Source of the DNA: AP-15 sp963724435
Lineage (GTDB): Bacteria > Pseudomonadota > Alphaproteobacteria > ATCC43930 > CGMCC-115725
Reading direction: 5' to 3'
DNA length: 64,000 nucleotides
Assembly: GCA_963724435.1 (NCBI GenBank)
Contig: CAVRUN010000004.1
Coordinates: 1 to 64,000, forward strand
Shown here: in pieces, positions 15,408 to 25,737 of the stretch
How the letters are laid out: each line of letters opens with the position of its first letter
Position numbering within the stretch: the first letter of the stretch is position 1
The notes under the pieces: model-generated
Told to the model about the DNA's origin: nothing
Seen by the model: the letters and a program-made list of their open reading frames with translations, nothing else
Databases searched by the model: none
Translations under genes and position numbers: made by a program

Positions 15408-15770
15408 CGCTGCCTCCTGCCTATGAGCGAGAACGTTGTAGCACATTCCCGGCTCCCCGCTGCGCATGTACACCCAGCTCTAACGTGCTTAGCCTGTCGT
15501 CGCGGCAGATTTCGCTGCCGGCCAATCGGCCGGAGCCGGGGAAAGTGCAGGGCCCCCACCGAGGCGGCCAAGGATTGCGAAAGCTAATTATTGCTGCGGC
15601 CAAGGAATATCCCTTGTTCCAGGGATCGGATTGACGGGAAGAAAATGAGTTCAGCCTCCGAAGCCGACCCCTTTCCACCTCAGCACCGGTCGACATCGAC
15701 CAGCCCGATAATCTATCTCCAGAGCGGTTTTCTCCGTCGGGGCGTTGGGCGGAGGTTGGGAGGCAAGCAT

Positions 15771-16604
15771 ATGATCAACGGTCATACGGAGTTAATCGCC
15801 CATCTAGGCTACCCGACCGAGACCTTTACCGCGCCAATGATCTACAATCCGTGGTTCGCATCGCGCGGCATCAACGCCGTGGTCGTCCCGATGGGCACGC
15901 GGGCCGAAGACTATGAGGCGTTTCTGCGCCCGCTATTTCGCCTCAGCAACATCCGCGGCGCGCTCGTGACGATGCCCCACAAAGTTGCCACGGTGGATTT
16001 GCTCGATGAGGCCGCTTTGGCGGTGCAGGTGGCCGGCTCGTGTAATGCCATCCTTCGCCGTCCGGACGGCTCGCTCTATGGCGATCTGTTTGACGGCATT
16101 GGCTTTGTACGCGGGGCAAAGCGAAAGGGCTTCGACTTTACTGGCGCGGATTGTCTGATTGTCGGGACTGGCGGTGTCGGCTCGGCAATCGCCGCTGCGA
16201 TTGCCGCAGAGGGGCCGGGATCGATCGCGTTGTTCGATATCGACGCTGCAGCGGCCCAGGGCGTCGCGGCCCGCCTGCGCCGGCACTTCCCAAGTTTGAC
16301 CGTTGGCGTGCGAGACAACGACCCTGCGGGGTACCGCCTGGTGGTAAACGCGACGCCGCTTGGTATGTCGGCGAGCGATCCGCCGCCGTTCGACCCGGCA
16401 CGCCTCGACGGCGATGCTTTTGTCGGGGACGTGGTGCTGACCGCCGAGCTGTCGCCGCTGCTCAAAGCTGTGGCGCGGCGCGGCTGCCGTTACCAGGTCG
16501 GAACAGACATGCTGTTCGAACAGATACCGGCATATCTCGAATTCTTCGGCTATGGCACCGCAACCCCTGAGGAGCTGCGGGCGGTTTCCCAGATCCCATA
16601 CTGA
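15771..16604 (+). CDS. Shikimate dehydrogenase-like NAD(P) enzyme (277 aa)
   Basis: Visible features are a substrate-binding N-terminal domain (VTMPHKVATVDLLDEA), the nucleotide motif GTGGVGSAIAAAIA, NATPLGM and a C-terminal helix region. The length suits AroE-like shikimate/quinate dehydrogenases. The usual start of the substrate pocket is replaced by LIAHLGYPTETFTAP, so it may act on another hydroxy- or keto-acid. GGGAGG at about 15758 supports the ATG at 15771. A role in a catabolic region is more likely than aromatic amino-acid biosynthesis. Confidence 0.8.
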   Translation: MINGHTELIAHLGYPTETFTAPMIYNPWFASRGINAVVVPMGTRAEDYEAFLRPLFRLSNIRGALVTMPHKVATVDLLDEAALAVQVAGSCNAILRRPDGSLYGDLFDGIGFVRGAKRKGFDFTGADCLIVGTGGVGSAIAAAIAAEGPGSIALFDIDAAAAQGVAARLRRHFPSLTVGVRDNDPAGYRLVVNATPLGMSASDPPPFDPARLDGDAFVGDVVLTAELSPLLKAVARRGCRYQVGTDMLFEQIPAYLEFFGYGTATPEELRAVSQIPY

Positions 16605-16898
16605 GAGCGTGCACCAAGGTGGAGCTGCCGCAAATGCAGGTCTCATCGGGCAGTTGGACGCGGACAGCGGCCGTTGCCGACCGGTGTCAGGGTGCGCTTC
16701 GGACAAGCAGGATGCGGGTCGCACTGCGGAGAAAGGGTCGGGCTACGGCGGTGGCGTACGGCACCTAAGGAGAGTGGCGAGGCCGCATTTGAACAACTAC
16801 TGACTGGGTGCCATCTCCCCGTCACGTGGTAGCAGATGCCATCCGGGGCGGCCACTCCAACACGACCTCCGCTGATTGTCAGAGTGATCGCGTGACCG

Positions 16899-17000
16899 CG
16901 GGGTCACGAAGACCAGTTCCCGCCGGCCAACCTGAGCGCCCGCTATGGATTCAGTAAGCCGGCCTTGGCCGGAGCGCGCGGCAATGACGAGGTAGCGCCG
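16899..17000 (+). repeat. Dispersed intergenic repeat, copy C
   Basis: It begins ACGAAGACCAGTTCCCGCC, continues through CCAACCTGAGCGCCCGCT and GATTCAGTAAGC, and ends GAGGTAGCGCCG. It shares order and spacing with copies B and E. It lies between the shikimate-dehydrogenase-like gene and a regulator gene. Confidence 0.55.
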
Positions 17001-17053
17001 ATTACGGACATTCGCCACGACGCCGCCGAACCAGAAGGCCGCTGAGGCGATCT

Positions 17054-18703
17054 CTAACGCCGGGTTAGACCAGCCGTAACCAGCCCCTGATAAAATCGCT
17101 CTCGCTGCGTCAGGAATTTGGGATTCTTTGATCGCTCGCGCGCTCTCAGCGTCGCGACCGTATGGCCGGGATGGAGCCGGTTGAATTCTGCGAGTTCGGC
17201 TCGGGCATCGGAAACGCTGTCCGCCAGCGCGTAAATGGCTGCAAGCCAAGCATGAGGTAAGCCGTATCGAGAATCGGTGGCGATTGCTTTGAGTAACCAT
17301 TCCGTGGCTTCGTCATCGCGTTCGAGATGAAAGGCAGCGATGCCGAGATACAGATGACAGAGGCTTGTCCGGAACTCCCGCGGGCTGAGCCGCAGGGCTT
17401 TCAGCACTGGTTCGAACGCAGCAACCGGTTCGCCGAGCTCCAGCTTGGCGAGGCCGATCCGCGAATAGGCGTGCGAGAAACTCGGATTGAGATCAATTGC
17501 TAATCTATATTCGTCGATTGCCGGCGCGTGCTCGCCATGCAGCATCAGCAAGTTGCCCTTGGTATACCGAACCTCGGCGCGTTGCGGATCAATATCCAGC
17601 GCGCGGGCGATCGCCGCATCGGCTGCGTGTATCTGTCCGACCGGATCGTCGGCCCACAAGAGCATCAAGTCGAGTACATGGGTACCGGCGAAGCCAACCA
17701 ATGCCTGGACTGATAATGGGTCGAGCCGCAGCGCACTCTCGAACAGAGCGCGGGCCTTGACGACATCGGCCCGGCCGGCAAATCGGTTGAACAACACTAG
17801 TCCGCGCATAGTGAGGTCGATCGCGTCTGGATCCTCCGGTCTTTCGAGGAGCCCCTTGCGGCTGGCGAGCTCGACCAAACCGAGTTTCAGCGTCCCGGCA
17901 ATGCGGCGCGTCACCTGATCCTGCCAAGACCAGATATCCGCTCCCTCGCAATCAAAGCGCTCGGCCCAGAGGTTTGCCCCGGTCACCGCTTCAGCGAGTT
18001 GCACGCTGACTCGGAACTGCGGCCTGAATCCCTGCAAGCTGCCCGTTAGCACATACTGCACGCCCAAATCTGCAGCGACCTGGGTCATCGGAACCGATTT
18101 GCCTTTGTAACCAAAGACCGAATTCGGGGTGATCACCATGCTGTCGCGGATGCGAGACAGATCGGTAATCAGATTCTCCGTCAGCGCGTCGGCCACATAT
18201 TCATATTCTGCGTCGCCAGTGAGATTGGCGAGCGGCAACACGGCGATCGCTAGACGACGCGCGAATTCCTCGTCGGCGCGGGCAAGCATCGGGTCGACGG
18301 AGCCGGCCGCGAGCGATCGGAGGTTTGCCGGTGTTGTATCGGTGTCGCGCGACGCATCCACCTCGGCGGCTCCCCGCGGTTCTTGGCGCAAAATTGCGGT
18401 GTCGAATAGATATCCGCGGCGCGGCACGGTCTTGATCAGCTGTTGGGTGTCATCGTGCAGCGCGCGACGGACGTCGCAGATGCATTGAACTAGGGCGTCG
18501 TCGGTTACAATCGATCCAGACCACAGAGTAGCAAAAAACTCGCTCTTAGAAATCAGCCGGCCGGGATTTCTCGCGAGAAGACAGAGGACGGCAAAACTTT
18601 TTGGCCTTAACGGTGCTTCCTCTGCCCCGCAACGTAGGCATTCGCGCCGCAGATCGATCGTAAACTGTTCAAAGCAGATTGTTTCCGGAAACGCGCCGGC
18701 CAT
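17054..18703 (-). CDS. Winged-helix, TolB-like, TPR regulator (about 549 aa)
   Basis: The N-terminal 100 residues form an OmpR/PhoB-type winged helix (LRPKSFAVLCLLARNPGRLISK, with VPRRGYLF at the wing). A TolB-like module follows (AIAVLPLANLTGDAEYEY, GVQYVLTGSLQGF, ANLWAERFD), and then several TPR units (AYSRIGLAKLELGEP). This is the layout of CadC-like one-component regulators, but no membrane helix is seen. I start it at 18703, five bases after GGAGG. It is divergent from a secreted SnoaL protein and the Rieske cluster, which it may control. Confidence 0.8.
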   Translation of the reverse strand: MAGAFPETICFEQFTIDLRRECLRCGAEEAPLRPKSFAVLCLLARNPGRLISKSEFFATLWSGSIVTDDALVQCICDVRRALHDDTQQLIKTVPRRGYLFDTAILRQEPRGAAEVDASRDTDTTPANLRSLAAGSVDPMLARADEEFARRLAIAVLPLANLTGDAEYEYVADALTENLITDLSRIRDSMVITPNSVFGYKGKSVPMTQVAADLGVQYVLTGSLQGFRPQFRVSVQLAEAVTGANLWAERFDCEGADIWSWQDQVTRRIAGTLKLGLVELASRKGLLERPEDPDAIDLTMRGLVLFNRFAGRADVVKARALFESALRLDPLSVQALVGFAGTHVLDLMLLWADDPVGQIHAADAAIARALDIDPQRAEVRYTKGNLLMLHGEHAPAIDEYRLAIDLNPSFSHAYSRIGLAKLELGEPVAAFEPVLKALRLSPREFRTSLCHLYLGIAAFHLERDDEATEWLLKAIATDSRYGLPHAWLAAIYALADSVSDARAELAEFNRLHPGHTVATLRARERSKNPKFLTQRERFYQGLVTAGLTRR

Positions 18704-18906
18704 CGCGCCCTCCGAGGTCAGCTGAGGCATTCGAATCCTCTCGCCGATTTCGCTGCTTTTTCGTTTTTCGTTCGTGATCCCTTCGTTACGTGAAGGCTCA
18801 TCATAGGGAAACTAGCACGGTCGTCAATTCGGCGACCCGCAGGCAGTGGCCGGCCGTTAACGGCGCGGCAGTCGGCCTGTCGGACCGTGTAATGGAGGAG
18901 ACGAAG

Positions 18907-19371
18907 ATGCGCGCGCTGGTCCTCTCTTGCCTCTTGGCCTTCGGCATCGCCCATGTTGCAATCGCAGATACTGAAGAAAATGCCGAAGACTTCATGGCAA
19001 TGCACAAGATCGAGATCGCGTTCCACGAAGCCGGAACCACAAAAAACTTGAACCTAATGCTGTCTCTCTTCAGCGACGACGCTACAATCACGGCCGGTGG
19101 TAAGACTTATACGGGGAAAGAACAGGTCAGGACGTTTTGGCAGGCAGCGGGGCCTTTTCAACCGCAACACCAATGGGTCGCTTACACCCCTGCGTACCGT
19201 ATCAAATACGATGTGCGGGGCGACACCGCTCACCTGTATTTCGAATGCCTGTGGGTCGATAAACCAGCCGGGAAGATTGCCGCGCATACGAATGCCGACG
19301 ATACTTTGATCCGCGTCAAAGGTCGCTGGTTTATCAAGGACATGAAGGCCGCTGTCGTGCCGGAGCTCTAA
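18907..19371 (+). CDS. Exported SnoaL-like (NTF2-fold) protein (154 aa)
   Basis: A signal peptide (MRALVLSCLLAFGIAHVAIA, predicted cut before DTEEN) is followed by an NTF2-like cone fold (HKIEIAFHEAGTTKNLNLML, LFSDDATITAGGKTY, DTLIRVKGRWFIKDM). TGGAGGAG precedes the ATG at 18907. Such proteins are isomerases, hydratases or ligand binders. Four SnoaL-like genes in the window adjoin catabolic operons, and this one is divergent from the TolB/TPR regulator. Confidence 0.8.
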   Translation: MRALVLSCLLAFGIAHVAIADTEENAEDFMAMHKIEIAFHEAGTTKNLNLMLSLFSDDATITAGGKTYTGKEQVRTFWQAAGPFQPQHQWVAYTPAYRIKYDVRGDTAHLYFECLWVDKPAGKIAAHTNADDTLIRVKGRWFIKDMKAAVVPEL

Positions 19372-19687
19372 ATCGCCACGACCGCGCCGAACTGAACCCT
19401 GTACAGCAGCCCAACAAGTTGGCTCCTCGTCACCAGAAAACTGCCACCGGCCTATGGTCGAGCATCGGGCAAGGTCCGAGAAGGGGCACCAGCAGGCGCC
19501 CTGCCGACTACGGCCGATGGCCTAATTCCGCCGATTCCAGCCGTTCGCGTTATGCGAGGCTCGGCCAAATGGACCCTGAGACAACTTTGACGGCTGCCGG
19601 GAACGGATCACTAACCGCGGTGACCCTTGACGGTGATGGGCCGGTTGCCAAAGGTACGGCCCGCGATCAGGTGAGAAGGAGATGCCG
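19372..19687. other. Intergenic DNA, nothing certain
   Basis: A stretch near 19525-19560 (CCGCCGATTCCAGCCGTTCGC) resembles the tail of the dispersed repeat, but the rest does not align. The ribosome site GAGAAGGAG for the next gene lies at the end. Confidence 0.35.
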
Positions 19688-20827
19688 ATGCCGCCCCTGG
19701 TTCTGTCGTCAGACTCCCATGTGTTCGAACCGCCCGATTTGTGGCAGACCCGCATCGATGCGGCGTTCAGAGATCGTGCGCCGCGGATCGAGCGGATCGA
19801 CGGCGGCGACCACGTCGTCGTTGAGGCGGATCAGATCCTCTCCGGCATCGGCCTGATCTCAAACGCCGGTATCAGGTTCGAGGCCCCCGAGACCATCTCC
19901 GCCCAGGGACGCTTCGAAGACGTCCACCGCGGGGGGTACGACCCCGAGCAACACCTCAGGGACATGGCGCTCGATGGGGTAGCCGGTGAAGTCCTCTATC
20001 CGAGCCAAGGGCTCTTTTACTTCAAGGTCGCGGACCCGCTGCTGATGTCAGCGATCTTTCGCGCGTACAACGACTGGCTCGTCGAGTTCTGCCGCACCGA
20101 TCCCGCGCGCCTCAAGGGCATCGCGATGATCAACCTCGACGACGTCGAGGACGGAATCAGGGAATTGGAGCGTACCGCCCGCCGAGGCCTCTCCGGCGCG
20201 ATGATCGCCGAGTATCCAGCTGAGCACCGGCGGTATGACCAACCCGAGTACGAGCCGTTCTGGGCCACCGCAGCGGTGCTCGATATGCCGCTGAGCCTGC
20301 ACACGGCGACGCGAAGGCAGGGCAAGATCCGCGGGGCCGGGGCCGGAACGCTGCGTGACGCCAGTAGCCGCGCGACCAAGGCCTTCTATCCGGCATTGTC
20401 GCTGTGCGACATGATCTTTTCCGGCGTCTTCGAGCGTCATCCCCGACTCACCTTGGCGATCGTCGAGTTCGAGCTGTGCTGGGCGCCGAATGTGCTCACC
20501 TCTATGGATTACACGTATCGCGAGCGCCATGGCGAAGCTCTCTATCGGTTCAAGGACGGCATGTTGCCGAGCGACTTCTTCCACCGCAACGTCGTCTTAA
20601 GCTTCCAGGAAGACGCCATCGGCATCCGCCTGCGCGACGTCATCGGCGTCGACAACATGATGTGGGGCTCGGATTATCCGCACAGCGAGTCGACCTTTCC
20701 CCAATCGCGGAAGATCCTGGCGGAGATCCTCACCGGGGTGCCGGACGACGAACAGGCCAAGATCGCAAGCGGCAACACCGCCCGCGTGTACAATTTTGAC
20801 GTGGCAAGGCTGACCGGCCTCGCTTGA
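19688..20827 (+). CDS. Amidohydrolase-2 family protein (379 aa)
   Basis: The third amidohydrolase-2 gene. The first metal motif is SSDSHVFEPPDLWQ, and the late motif is GSDYPHSESTFPQS with the metal-ligand Asp. GAGAAGGAG spaces better to the ATG at 19688 than to the one at 19682. It lies between a SnoaL gene and a Rieske oxygenase gene on the same strand, which suggests decarboxylation or hydrolysis of an aromatic acid in the same pathway. Confidence 0.85.
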   Translation: MPPLVLSSDSHVFEPPDLWQTRIDAAFRDRAPRIERIDGGDHVVVEADQILSGIGLISNAGIRFEAPETISAQGRFEDVHRGGYDPEQHLRDMALDGVAGEVLYPSQGLFYFKVADPLLMSAIFRAYNDWLVEFCRTDPARLKGIAMINLDDVEDGIRELERTARRGLSGAMIAEYPAEHRRYDQPEYEPFWATAAVLDMPLSLHTATRRQGKIRGAGAGTLRDASSRATKAFYPALSLCDMIFSGVFERHPRLTLAIVEFELCWAPNVLTSMDYTYRERHGEALYRFKDGMLPSDFFHRNVVLSFQEDAIGIRLRDVIGVDNMMWGSDYPHSESTFPQSRKILAEILTGVPDDEQAKIASGNTARVYNFDVARLTGLA

Positions 20828-21300
20828 CCAGCCGACCTCTGGTCGGATCGTCTGGTGGTGGGCACGCTGTTCGCAGAGGTCCCGTGGTTCCGGTCCTGGC
20901 TCACTGGGGTGGCCCTGGGCCAGGCGCAGGCCGCGACGAATGAGTGCGTTAACCAGTGCATTGGATCAAACACCCTTCCGCTACGCAAGAACTGAGCGGT
21001 GCCGACGGCGCGTAATCAATCGTCCTTGGACGCTCGTTACCGACGGCGATGACTATAATTCCCGGCCTGAAGATACGAGTTCCGCCAGCAACACTTCCGA
21101 GCCGCTTGATAGCCGTGCCGGAGCACATAAGACCGCGGAGAGGTCGATGGTGCCCGGCAGCTGACCGGAATGCCAGTTCTGCCGACACTCGGGTCAACGG
21201 ATCGGCCGCAACGGCGGGAATTGAGTAAAACGAACCTGCCGGTTAACGTCGAGTTGGTGCCCGCATCGCGAACCGTGGCTCGGGCAAGAGTGGAGATGCT
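20828..21300. other. 473-bp intergenic DNA, nothing recognised
   Basis: Reading frames on both strands are short and low in similarity to anything I know. It should hold the promoter for the Rieske gene at 21301. Confidence 0.35.
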
Positions 21301-22563
21301 ATGAAATCGGCCTATGGACAGCAAACATCGGCCCCCGATTACGAGCCGACCTGCGTCGAGCCGGGCAGTCCGATGGGCGAGCTGATGCGCCGCTACTGGC
21401 AGCCGGTCTGCACGTCTGACGAACTGCGCGACCTGCCGCGGAAGGAAAAGCTCCTGTGCGAGGAGATCGTCGTGTTCCGGGACAAGAAGGGGCGGGTCGG
21501 CGCATTGGAGCCACATTGCGCGCATCGTGGCACGTCTCTCGAATGGGGCCGCATCGAAGAGGAAGGGCTGCGCTGCTGCTATCACGGCTGGCTCTATGAT
21601 ACCCAGGGCCAGTGCATCGATATGCCGTGCGAAACCGAGGAGTTCCGTAAGCGCATGAACGTGTGGCAGCCCGCCTACCCGGCAATGGAATATGGCGGGC
21701 TGGTTTTTGTCTATATGGGTCCGCCCGGCACCGAACCGCTGTTGCCTCGCTTCGACATAATCGATCCGGCCTGGAATAGCCAAGAACGGGGCGAGGACGT
21801 CGTGTTGCGCGGGATGCGGCTATGGGGCGACTACGCGGTTGGGATGGTCAGGGACTGCAACTGGCTGCAGCACTACGAGAACATCGTCGACCCTTACCAC
21901 CTCTTGATGCTGCACCAATGGATCAGCGGTGATCAGTTCGACGGCGCGCTAATGCAGGGTAAGCCCACGATCGGTTGGGAGAAGACGTCGCTCGGCGTGC
22001 GTTACAACCTGATCAAGGACCTGCCGAACGGCAACCGTATGGTGCGCCACGCCGAGTGCATTGTCCCGAACATGTTCATCATCCCCAGCATCCGCGAGCC
22101 CGGGACGGCGATGAAGCGCAAGGAGCGCGGCACCGAGCTGTCATGGGCCGTGCCGATCGACAACGAGCATGTGCGCGGCATCAGCATCGTCGCCTGGCCG
22201 CTTGAGAATGGCGAACCGAAGCCCGACTGGAAGCCGGGGACCGACACCATCGCCGACATCCGGCCGGGCTCGTTCTTGGAACGCAGCTACGAGGAGCGGC
22301 AGCGCAAGCCCGACGATCTCGAAGCGCAAGAGGGGCAGCGCCCGATCGCGATCCATGCACTCGAAAACCTGGCGCATTCCGATACCGGCATCGTCATGCT
22401 GCGGCGGCTGTTGCGCGAGCAGCTAAAGCGCATCGAAAAAGGTCACGACCCGATCAACGTCCTGCGCGACCCGTCGGCGAACAGGCGGATCCCGACCGGC
22501 GCCTGGAACACGATCCTGTCGCCCGCAGAAGCTGCCGCGCTGCCCTATAGCGAAGAGCTCTGA
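21301..22563 (+). CDS. Rieske non-heme iron oxygenase, alpha subunit (420 aa)
   Basis: An aromatic ring-hydroxylating oxygenase of the phthalate/vanillate type. The Rieske [2Fe-2S] ligands are in CAHRG and CCYHGW (residues about 75-100). The mononuclear iron site follows as NIVDPYHLLMLH, with two His, while the third ligand is further on. No ferredoxin or reductase gene is adjacent, so electrons must come from a partner elsewhere. It probably starts attack on the ring and is the first gene of the co-directional run to about 29585. Confidence 0.9.
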   Translation: MKSAYGQQTSAPDYEPTCVEPGSPMGELMRRYWQPVCTSDELRDLPRKEKLLCEEIVVFRDKKGRVGALEPHCAHRGTSLEWGRIEEEGLRCCYHGWLYDTQGQCIDMPCETEEFRKRMNVWQPAYPAMEYGGLVFVYMGPPGTEPLLPRFDIIDPAWNSQERGEDVVLRGMRLWGDYAVGMVRDCNWLQHYENIVDPYHLLMLHQWISGDQFDGALMQGKPTIGWEKTSLGVRYNLIKDLPNGNRMVRHAECIVPNMFIIPSIREPGTAMKRKERGTELSWAVPIDNEHVRGISIVAWPLENGEPKPDWKPGTDTIADIRPGSFLERSYEERQRKPDDLEAQEGQRPIAIHALENLAHSDTGIVMLRRLLREQLKRIEKGHDPINVLRDPSANRRIPTGAWNTILSPAEAAALPYSEEL

Positions 22564-22701
22564 CCGGAGGCGCGCGCGAGCGGAGATGCTACGGAGGCTA
22601 TTCGCTGCGAAACCGGGCGAAGGGTCTGCGCTGGTATCATCGGCGGGCCTGCTTCGGAAGAGCGACAGCATCGCGCTGGCGAAAACCAAGGGGACACTGC
22701 C

Positions 22702-24039
22702 ATAGCAACCGATAAAAAACCCGAGGATGTCCGTTCGGTCGAGACCTCGCTGGCCGCGCTTCTCGACCATCTCGGGGTCGCAAGGGCGCATTTTGCGGGG
22801 CGCGGTTCGGCCGATCTGCAGGGCTTCGCGTCGATACATCCCGAGCGCATCGCGTCATTGACCTTGCTGTGTCCGGCGGTCCTGGACACGGCTACCTTGG
22901 CGCCGCTGGCCGGGCGGCTCTTGGTCGTGACCGGCGACCACGGTCCGGGCCCACGTCGCGTTCAGGCGGGGCTGGCCGACCTGCCGCAGGCCACGGCAGT
23001 GATATTGAGTGATTATGCCGGGCCCACCTGGGCCGATATCGCCGCGGAGCGGGGCGACAGCATCGGCGCGGCGATGCAGCAATTCCTGACGCGGTACGAC
23101 ACATTCCCGGTGGTGGGCCTGCCGGAGCAGGAAGGCGAGATTGCCGGCATTTCCTTTAGCGTGCGTGGGGCGGGACCACCGCTGGTGCTGCTGCCGCTCG
23201 ATCTGTCGCCCGGCCAATGGGAGCCGCTGATCCCGGCGCTGTCCACGCATTATTGCACGATCACTCTCGGCGGTGCGCTGCTCGGCAGCGTCGCCAGTCT
23301 CGAGGAGCGCGGGCGCTCGGGCTATATCGGCGTCGTTCGCATGCTGCTCGACACGCTGGCGATCGTGCCGGGTGAGAGCGTCCTCGAAGTTGGCTGCGGC
23401 TCGGGCGTGATCATGCGCGAACTGGCGCGGCGCACCGCTGGCGCCAACCGGCTGATCGGCCGCGACATGAGCCCCTTTCTGCTGCGTGAGGCGCGGGCAT
23501 TGGCCCGGCGTGAGAGGCTGCTCGATAATATCGATTTCGGCGAAGGCCGGGCCGAGGCGCTGCCCCTTGCAGATGGGGTGGTCGATGTCGCGTTGTCCTC
23601 AACGGTGTTCGAGGAGGGCGACGCCGATCTGATGCTGTCGGAGATTGTGCGGGTGACGCGGCCCGGTGGCCGGATCGGCATCATTGTCCGCGCGATCGAC
23701 ATGCCGTTCTGGGTCAACCTGCCGCTCGATCCGGCGCTAAAGGCCAAGGTTGACGCCCCTGGCATCATCGGCGGCGGGATGAGCCCGCGCGGTGTTGCCA
23801 ATGCGAGCCTCTACCATCGCCTCCATGCGCTCGGGCTGACCGGGCTTAAATGCTTTCCACAGCTCGTCTCGGTGGTGCCGGGTTCGGAGCGTATCGAGCG
23901 CTATCAGCAGCAGATCCTTGCGGCGCTGACTCCGGCGGAAGCCGAGACCTGGCGGGAGGCCGTTGCCGAGGCGCAAGACGAAGGCACTTTCTTTATCGCC
24001 CAGGCCTATCACTGCGCCGTCGCGACCAAGCCCGGCTGA
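22702..24039 (+). CDS. Alpha/beta-hydrolase-like plus SAM-methyltransferase fusion, ATA at start site
   Basis: The frame opens with about 150 residues resembling part of an alpha/beta hydrolase (LLDHLGVARAHFAGRGSADL, HPERIASLTLLCP). A class I methyltransferase follows (VLEVGCGSGVIMRELARR, then a DVALSSTVFEEGDAD region). There is no ATG: AAGGGG is followed ten bases on by ATA (22702) exactly where a start is expected, and the first in-frame alternative is TTG 22858 inside the hydrolase-like part. ATA is a very poor start, so expression may be low or lost. The hydrolase nucleophile elbow reads GRGSA, so the usual nucleophile position is not Ser-centred. Confidence 0.65.
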   Translation: MATDKKPEDVRSVETSLAALLDHLGVARAHFAGRGSADLQGFASIHPERIASLTLLCPAVLDTATLAPLAGRLLVVTGDHGPGPRRVQAGLADLPQATAVILSDYAGPTWADIAAERGDSIGAAMQQFLTRYDTFPVVGLPEQEGEIAGISFSVRGAGPPLVLLPLDLSPGQWEPLIPALSTHYCTITLGGALLGSVASLEERGRSGYIGVVRMLLDTLAIVPGESVLEVGCGSGVIMRELARRTAGANRLIGRDMSPFLLREARALARRERLLDNIDFGEGRAEALPLADGVVDVALSSTVFEEGDADLMLSEIVRVTRPGGRIGIIVRAIDMPFWVNLPLDPALKAKVDAPGIIGGGMSPRGVANASLYHRLHALGLTGLKCFPQLVSVVPGSERIERYQQQILAALTPAEAETWREAVAEAQDEGTFFIAQAYHCAVATKPG

Positions 24040-24207
24040 GCAGCCAGGCTGCATAGCATTGCAGCACCGCCATCCGAACCATAGCCGCAGCAAAGACTAT
24101 CAGGCCCTGGGCGCGCGATTTTCCGAAGGTATACTCCCATAGGCTGACGCGTGTCGGCCTTCGCCGCGGCAGCCTCGAAGGAGCCCGAATAATTTTGACC
24201 CGGAACC

Positions 24208-25736
24208 ATGTTTGACTTGGGTCGCACCTTTCTCGCGGTAGTCGAGCGCAGCCCCGACGCGCTGGCGATCGTCGACGGTGAGAAGCGTTTCAGCTACGCG
24301 GCATGGTACGCCGAGATCAGCCGCGTGGCCGGCGGGTTGTCGGCACTCGGCCTCGGGCGCGGCGATCGCTTGGGTGTCATCCTGCAGAACCGATTGGAAA
24401 TGGCCACGCTCCACTGGGCGTGTCAGTTCGGCGGGATTGTCGTGACCCCGCTCAATTGGCGTATCAAGGCGGATGAGCTGGATTATTGTCTGAACGACTC
24501 CGGCGCCGCCGCGATCGTAGTTGACGAGCAGACTGTCGCTACGGTCGGCAGTGCCAAAGCGGCGCGGCCGCTGCTACGCATCGCGATCGGCGGCGCCGAA
24601 GGAGGCACCTGCTGCTTCGAAGAATTGACCGGCGCCGCGAATGGCCTTCGACCGTGGGCGGGACCCGAAGATCTTTCGCTGTTGTTCTACACGTCAGGCA
24701 CGACCGGACGGCCGAAAGGGGTGCCCCGCCGGCACCGCATCGAGCGGGCCGCCGCGCTCGCCCATATTGCTCAAAATCTATACTGCCGGGGCGAGCGCAC
24801 ACTCGGCGTCATGCCTCTCTACCATACGATGGGTGTGCGTTCGTTGCTGGCGATGGCCCTTGTCGATGGGGCGTTTGTCTGCTTGAGGCGCTTCGACGCG
24901 GCCGCCGCGTTGCAGTCCATCGCACGCGAGCAGATCACCTGCCTCTATCTTGTGCCGACACTCTATCACGATCTTGTCGGACATCCCGATTTTGCAGCGG
25001 ACGATACCAGTTCGGTCACCAAGCTTGGCTTCGCCGGGGCTGCCATGCCGGACGGGCTGTTCAGCGAGTCAATGCCGCGTTTCGCCCAGCATTGTTCGTG
25101 AACCATTACGGTTCATCCGAGATCTATACGTTCACCACCGAGCCGCACGCCGCGGCGAAGCCCGGCTCGGCCGGCAAGGCGGGGCTGAACCAGCGCATCC
25201 GGGTCGTCAAATTCGGCGCCGACAGCCCCGAGGCGCAAGCAGCGACCGGCGAGGAGGGCCAGATCGTCGCCGACGCGATGAGCGATGAGGCGTTCGAGGG
25301 TTATTGGCGCCGCCCCGACGCCGATGCCCGTGCGCTGCACGATGGCTGGTATTTCACCGGCGATACCGGATATGTCGATGCGGAAGGTGATCTCTTCGTC
25401 ACCGGCCGGGTTGACGACATGATTATCTCGGGCGGCGAGAACGTGTCGCCCGGCGAGATCGAGAGTGTGTTGTCATTGCATCCGGGGGTCGCCGAGGTGG
25501 CGGTCGCGGGAATAGCAGACGAGCGCTGGGGCCAGCGCATAACCGCGTTCGTCAGGCGCGATCCGAACTCTATGATTGCTGCGGAACCTGCAACGCTCGA
25601 TGCCTGGTGCCGCGCGTCGAGCCTCGCCGATTACAAGCGGCCGCGTGATTATGTGTTTGTCTCCGAAATCCCAAAATCGCCAGTTGGCAAGATCTTGCGG
25701 CGGCTGCTTGTAGCTGGCGAGTATCGGAGGGAATGA
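24208..25736 (+). pseudogene. Acyl-CoA ligase (AMP-forming), frameshifted
   Basis: An ANL-superfamily ligase of about 509 codons. The first part (from ATG 24208) has the P-loop YTSGTTGRPKGV and LYHTMG. The second part, in another frame, has VNHYGSSEIY, the FTGDTG motif, VDDMIISGGENVSP and the catalytic Lys of KSPVGKIL. The frame changes around 25070-25090: the first frame ends in a stop at 25101. All signature motifs survive, so one indel (or a read error) separates it from a working gene. It would activate an aromatic or alicyclic acid as its CoA ester. Confidence 0.8.
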
Positions 25737-25737
25737 C

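Noticed and set aside
18726..18745. TTCGAATCC as a second tRNA piece matching the attachment site
   Set aside because: Only the nine-base T-loop-like word agrees; the flanks do not pair or match tRNA-Glu.
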